From assembly GCA_965199905.1 (NCBI GenBank), contig OZ241366.1:1550001-1614000 (forward strand): a stretch of 64,000 bases of DNA, read 5' to 3'. The notes beneath the pieces are model-generated. The model did no database searches. It saw only the letters and a program-made list of their open reading frames with translations, and was not told the origin of the DNA. Numbering within the stretch: position 1 is the first letter of the stretch; every line of letters starts with the position of its first letter. Of the stretch, positions 60,553 through 64,000 are shown piece after piece. This stretch comes from Ilyomonas sp965199905. GTDB taxonomy: Bacteria; Bacteroidota; Bacteroidia; Chitinophagales; Chitinophagaceae. A program made the translations under genes and the position numbers.

Positions 60553-60894
60553 TCATACCTTCGAAGTGAGCTGCGCTAACACTCCGAAGAACGAGGCTGC
60601 ATGCAGAATTGTATCGCCAATTTTTACGGCATACGCTGTGGTGAATGTGCAGATGATGTTTGCATTGATGGCAATGGTTTGTTTGAGATCAGCTCTGTTG
60701 CCCCGTGATGGTAACGCCATCGGAGTTTTTGGTGGGCACTAGGCTTACCAGATTTTGTTGATAAAGAACGCTTGTGCTTCGCTGTAGAAAGGCGGGTAAA
60801 GCTGGATGGTTTTTGACTCTTCATTGAGGCAGAGATCAAGTGCGGGAGCGCGGTTGTATTCGCGTGCCTGCACATCGGTAGCGTTTGTACTCAT
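60553..60894 (-). pseudogene. Broken hypothetical gene in three frames
   Basis: The ATG at 60894 opens MSTNATDVQAREYNRAPALD, followed by LNEESKTIQLYPPFYSEAQAFFINKIW and a stop. A second frame gives NLVSLVPTKNSDGVTITGQQ, and a third ADLKQTIAINANIICTFTTA followed by YAVKIGDTILHAASFFGVLAQLTSKV to the stop at 60553. The three pieces make one sensible protein of about 110 residues, so the gene has at least two frameshifts. No family is recognised. Confidence 0.55.
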
Positions 60895-60971
60895 AATACA
60901 ATTGTTTGTGTGATTATTGAATTTTATTTAGACCACAAAAGTAGATGGGGGGTGTGAGGATGATAAAAAAT

Positions 60972-61014
60972 AAAATAGAAAGCCACCAGGGCGAAACTGG
61001 TGGCTTTCTATTTT
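60972..61014. terminator. Bidirectional rho-independent terminator
   Basis: AAAATAGAAAGCCACCAG and CTGGTGGCTTTCTATTTT form a perfect 18-bp stem around GGCGAAA. It ends the minus-strand lipoprotein operon (61048-62263). Confidence 0.9.
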
Positions 61015-61047
61015 GTACTCTGATACTTTTAAATGTTAGGTGAGCAT

Positions 61048-61266
61048 CTAATTGTTGCTCTTTTTATTTGTTTTTCTTTTTCCAAGAAATGTCATCATAA
61101 AAAAGAATAAAATGGCTGCAAATCCACATATCCAAAATAACTTGCTATTATTGACCTGCTCCATTTCAAACAGATTAAAAAATCTAAGTATAATAACTGT
61201 AATTAACAAGCATAAAAAGTATAAACAGCAAGAAATTATTCGACTATACCAAAACTTATCTTTCAT
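61048..61266 (-). CDS. Small two-helix membrane protein, possible partner of lipoprotein
   Basis: A 72-residue protein started at 61266 (MKDKFWYSRIISCCLYFLCL). Two membrane helices (LYFLCLLITVIILRFFNLF and LFWICGFAAILFFFMMTFLG) are followed by a Lys-rich end. The gene starts 4 bp after the stop of the lipoprotein gene, so they are surely cotranscribed. A role as immunity or accessory protein is a guess from this arrangement. Confidence 0.55.
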   Translation of the reverse strand: MKDKFWYSRIISCCLYFLCLLITVIILRFFNLFEMEQVNNSKLFWICGFAAILFFFMMTFLGKRKTNKKSNN

Positions 61267-61270
61267 AAAA

Positions 61271-62263
61271 CTAAGGATTATAGTGGTGTGCGATCTGGTA
61301 AGCAGCATCTGAAAAAGAGGCTCCTGTTCCACCAATTGCCGTTGCCTGTCCTATTAACGTCCATGACCATCCTCCGGTAAAGAAACCACTGATCAGCGCA
61401 CCAGCCGCGCCTCCTACAGAGCCTGCTATATCCCAGTTAAAAGCTTCATTGTCACTAAACCAACTGCCTGGACTTTTTGGTTTCTGAAAGGAGTTCTTAG
61501 ATACAACACCTGAATTGTAAGTATCATTTTTGATCATGTAATTCATATGATAGATGACACTATATCTTGCAACAGAATAAGCACCTTCTAAAATGTATTT
61601 ATCATTTGTTGTCAAAGTGGTGCTATTCTTTATTTGATTTTCGATTGTGATTAATGAATTTGCAAAACTATTATAAGAAGCTTGCGTTGGAAATAATGTA
61701 TCTACAGATTTACCAAATGCATTCGCTTTCGTATAAAGCGTATTAAGATAGTTTTTAGCATCCAATGTTATCGTATGATTGTTGTACAAATTAGTAGCCT
61801 GAGTATTAATATCTGGTATATTCCTATAGCTACCCCATGTAGTCATAATATAATTATAAGTGCCATTAAGTATTGTGGAATCATAATGTAGTGTAAGTAA
61901 ATATGCTTTTGTTTTTGTAAAAATTTCTGCATCACTTGGTTGAACTGTTGTATAATTATATGGAGGCATAACCGCGTACAACGTGTTATTATGGGCAATA
62001 CCGGCGGCCTCTTCCGGGTTGTTAGAATTAGCAAGGACTTTTAAAGTGTCAACTGATTCAGTAACAGGTCCACAATATCCATTTAGATATGCCTTGCATC
62101 GTGTATCATGGCAATCATAAGGACATACGCCTGGAAGTAAATTTGTAATTGATCCACCTTTTTTTGCATTTATTTCAGCAGTAGTTCGTGCATCGAATTC
62201 TTGTCTTGAACAGCTAAACAGTAAGGTCGAGAGAAGAATAAATAGAACGGTAATCTTTTTCAT
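61271..62263 (-). CDS. Lipoprotein with Gly-rich C-terminus, unknown
   Basis: A 330-residue exported protein started at 62263 (MKKITVLFILLSTLLFSCS), with the lipobox LFSC. The mature N-terminus has a CPYDCHDTRCKAYLNGYC cysteine cluster, the middle is helical and polar, and the C-terminus is hydrophobic and Gly-rich (GSVGGAAGALISGFFTGGWS), resembling pore-forming bacteriocin segments. The longer frame to 62314 is not needed. Function is unknown; a lipid-anchored toxin-like role is speculative. Confidence 0.55.
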   Translation of the reverse strand: MKKITVLFILLSTLLFSCSRQEFDARTTAEINAKKGGSITNLLPGVCPYDCHDTRCKAYLNGYCGPVTESVDTLKVLANSNNPEEAAGIAHNNTLYAVMPPYNYTTVQPSDAEIFTKTKAYLLTLHYDSTILNGTYNYIMTTWGSYRNIPDINTQATNLYNNHTITLDAKNYLNTLYTKANAFGKSVDTLFPTQASYNSFANSLITIENQIKNSTTLTTNDKYILEGAYSVARYSVIYHMNYMIKNDTYNSGVVSKNSFQKPKSPGSWFSDNEAFNWDIAGSVGGAAGALISGFFTGGWSWTLIGQATAIGGTGASFSDAAYQIAHHYNP

Positions 62264-62767
62264 TGTAATTTTTGTTATGACGTTTTTTGTTGTAAGATTT
62301 TTACTTAGCAGCAATAATATTTAGTACTCTGTGCTTAACATCATTTGGTTAACCATGAGGGAACCAAGAAGATAAGATAAAACGAATTGAATGAAAAAAC
62401 ATAAAGGTTTGCTTTGTATTGAAAAGTGATTTATGAGACATGATTAGGCAATAACTTATCAGAACCATCATTTGCTGTGACTCAAAATTGGTAGAAGCGT
62501 TACATTCTTATTGCCCATCAATTAATAAGTAAAATAACAAGCATGGTGAAACTTATAATACTTGTAGTACAATCATATTAATCATTAGTTACTTTTTACA
62601 AGACCTCCGATAAAGATTATTAAAACTTAATTATTTTATTAAATTAGGATAGGTTCTCATTGTAATTAAAGCATTAGCATTTATAATGCTAAAATAAGGA
62701 TTTTGTTTATAAATACAGATTGATTTTAATATTTTAAAAAATAAAATGGCTCAAGTTTCTTTCTTTA
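62264..62767. other. AT-rich intergenic region upstream of the lipoprotein gene
   Basis: About 500 bp with very low GC and no credible gene, repeat or hairpin. It should contain the minus-strand promoter of the lipoprotein operon, which I could not place. Confidence 0.5.
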
Positions 62768-62791
62768 AAGGTCGGTGTCCTCACCGACCTT
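62768..62791. terminator. Hairpin terminator downstream of the tRNA-like RNA
   Basis: AAGGTCGGTG-TCCT-CACCGACCTT forms a perfect 10-bp stem. On the minus strand it follows the tRNA-like gene by 109 bp. Confidence 0.6.
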
Positions 62792-62900
62792 AATTAATTT
62801 TGATTTTTGGTTTGGGAAGACATAAACCGATAAGCGATAACAGGTAGATAAAACAAAACGGCTCAACATATTTCACCAAATATATTGAGCCGTTACAAAG

Positions 62901-63070
62901 CTGTAGGGGTAGGACTTGAACCTACACGGGGCAGTTAGCGTAAACACAAAAGCTTGGTGGTCAACCCCGGTCGGCCTAACGCGAGTTTGGTCGGCTCTAT
63001 GTTTATGTTTATCCTGTTATCCTCACCCCCGAGACGAGAGGGTATGTCTGCCAAATTTCATCACCCCACA
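62901..63070 (-). ncRNA. tRNA-like RNA with long insertion in place of variable arm
   Basis: On the minus strand, TGTGGGG (from 63070) pairs with CCCTACA (62908-62902) as a 7-bp acceptor stem with one G-T pair. The D arm (ATG-AAATTTGGCAGA-CAT) resembles tRNA-Leu. An anticodon-like stem CCCTC/GGGGG carries loop TCGTCTC, which lacks the usual T33. The T arm GTAGG-TTCAAGT-CCTAC is canonical. Between anticodon arm and T arm are roughly 95 nt that can fold on their own (for example GTTAG.../...CTAAC and CCGGGG/CCCCG). Candidates: decayed tRNA with an insertion, or a new tRNA-like RNA. It is not a typical tmRNA, which is longer and starts GGGG. Confidence 0.5.
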
Positions 63071-63219
63071 GTATATAAGAACTTCGTTTCCTGAACGAGG
63101 GTGCAAGAATAGAAAATAATATGGTTACGAAAGTAATTTTCGAATGAATTTTTTAAAAGTTTAGATTTCATTCAATATTATTGCAGATTAACTGAATATT
63201 CTTCACTCAAAATTTACCC

Positions 63220-63693
63220 ATGACGTCCAAAATCAATCTTGATAAGCTCGACCTGCAGATTATGCAGGAAATGATGGGCAACGCAGGCATTTCGTATGCC
63301 GACCTTGGGAAAAAGCTTTTCGTATCGGGCGGCACCATCCATGTTCGTATTAAAAAACTTGAGGAAGCCGGCATAGCAAAAGGTACGCGGCTGAATGTGG
63401 ATATGAAGGAACTGGGGTATGATGTGATTGCCTTTATTGGTATTTATCTTGAAAAAAGCTCGCTGTACGACAGCGTGGCTACAGAGCTGAAGAAGATTCC
63501 TGAGATTGTCCGGCTTAACTATACAACAGGCAACTACAGCATGTTTGCCGAGATTGTTTGTAAAAATATTCAGCAGCTTCGCTTTGTGCTGCATGATGAG
63601 CTGCAAAAAATAAAGGGCATTGAGCGAACGGAAACTTTTATTTCGCTGGAAGAAAGCTTTGCGAGGAATGTGCTGGTGCATAGGGAGGGATGA
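63220..63693 (+). CDS. Lrp/AsnC-family transcription regulator
   Basis: A 157-residue protein. The N-terminal HTH is LDLQIMQEMMGNAGISYADLGKKLFVSGGTIHVRIKKLEEAGIAKG, and the C-terminal RAM (ligand-binding) domain has AFIGIYLEKSSLYDSVATEL and CKNIQQLRFVLHDEL. Lrp/AsnC proteins sense amino acids and regulate their metabolism. The target is unknown; it is not adjacent to a metabolic gene in the window. Confidence 0.9.
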   Translation: MTSKINLDKLDLQIMQEMMGNAGISYADLGKKLFVSGGTIHVRIKKLEEAGIAKGTRLNVDMKELGYDVIAFIGIYLEKSSLYDSVATELKKIPEIVRLNYTTGNYSMFAEIVCKNIQQLRFVLHDELQKIKGIERTETFISLEESFARNVLVHREG

Positions 63694-63845
63694 GTTATGG
63701 ATTGATAACAGATAGGGTGTGCTGTTATTGTGTGAGGTTTTAGAAAAAAGTGCTTTTAGTATTAATGGCGGGCGGTTTATCAACTGTCATCTGTCATCAA
63801 TTAACTACCAACCATCAACGACCAACCATCAACTGCTAACTAACC

Positions 63846-63853
63846 CTACCTTT
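63846..63853 (+). promoter_or_regulatory. -7 promoter box of the ABC transporter gene
   Basis: TACCTTTG fits TAnnTTTG and lies 10 bp before the ATG at 63864. Confidence 0.5.
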
Positions 63854-63863
63854 GTGCTATATC

Positions 63864-64000
63864 ATGAGTGAGCAAGCGAAGAAACAAAATTTCAACTATG
63901 GAGCGCTGCGGCGCGTTTTTACTTTTGTTCGTCCTTACCGGTCTCAGTTTTATGGCAGCATTTTGATGGCGGTTGTTCTGGCCGTATTTGCGCCGGTTCG
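63864..64000 (+). CDS. ABC transporter, N-terminal part (partial)
   Basis: About 45 residues are visible before the window ends (MSEQAKKQNFNYGALRRVFT then FVRPYRSQFYGSILMAVVLAVFAPV). The basic FVRPYR segment before the first membrane helix is typical of MsbA/BmrA-type half-transporters. Assignment is by this short N-terminus only. Confidence 0.7.
   Translation, partial: MSEQAKKQNFNYGALRRVFTFVRPYRSQFYGSILMAVVLAVFAPV

Noticed and set aside
60624..60875. An 83-codon minus-strand frame
   Set aside because: It is one wrong frame of the broken gene at 60553-60894, whose other frames give a more protein-like composition.
62901..63070. tmRNA (ssrA)
   Set aside because: The total is about 170 nt, without the GGGG start or a tag-coding frame; the 5' half looks like a tRNA D arm and anticodon arm.
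63806..63834. Two direct copies of ACCAACCATCAAC before the ABC transporter
   Set aside because: Only two short copies in a low-complexity stretch; no link to a known site, so not reported as a finding.

Overview
The window comes from a chromosome of the phylum Bacteroidota, most likely a relative of the family Chitinophagaceae. The evidence is the TAnnTTTG type of -7 promoter box (for example at 8879, 38916, 43022 and 63846), TonB-dependent receptor and lipoprotein styles, a gliding-group style OstA/MlaD envelope pair, GluQ, a class II fumarase, and weak Shine-Dalgarno signals. Both window ends cut genes: an amine-oxidase-like flavoprotein on the left and an ABC transporter on the right.

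Layout. 1-10200: glycerol uptake and catabolism (glpF, glpD, glpK, all minus strand) beside gluQ, a decayed histidine kinase, an Ldh/Mdh-type dehydrogenase and an L,D-transpeptidase-like secreted protein. 10200-35600: housekeeping and envelope genes, including an XRE-S24 repressor with a palindromic operator candidate, an endonuclease III-like glycosylase, an LptA/OstA-like protein with an MlaD protein, a LolC/E-like permease, rbfA, an MsbA-like exporter, mscS, gpsA, tRNA-Thr, a TonB-like protein, folC, fumC, infC and thrS, and a TonB-dependent receptor. 36359-46296: an accessory array described below. 46500-57200: pepP, pssA, purS, a MazEF-like pair, rsmI, yebC, an amino acid permease, a small HD hydrolase, and an operon encoding an SDR enzyme, a JAMM protease, a MoaD/CysO-like ubiquitin fold and an E1-rhodanese fusion. 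57200-64000: nupC, a polysaccharide flippase, a broken gene, a lipoprotein with a small membrane partner, an odd tRNA-like RNA, an Lrp/AsnC regulator and an ABC transporter start.

The most striking region is 36359-46296. About ten same-direction gene units are separated by long imperfect palindromes of about 140-150 or about 200 bp. Each palindrome ends in GTTR and begins with a sequence ending in AAC. The bases that open a unit (GTT...) are the reverse complement of the bases that close the same unit (...AAC), exactly over 10 nt in five units and nearly so in two more. This is the layout expected of integron gene cassettes with attC sites, but no integrase is visible in the window, so it looks like an integrase-less cassette cluster (CALIN). 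Cargo: a Coa1-like membrane protein, a PIN toxin pair, ParDE, two HigBA-type pairs, a winged-helix-like gene split by an IS982-family element (8-bp target duplication), a gene-less unit, a polytopic membrane protein, a DUF-type gene with an internal stop, and a RidA protein. A decayed IS110-family element sits in one of the palindromes.

Other notable structure: four intergenic copies of a roughly 115-140 bp repeat with a hairpin whose loop is inverted in two of the four copies; a second dispersed repeat of the ATTGCGAGG type; and several strong hairpin terminators. All family assignments come from reading motifs by eye; no database search was run.
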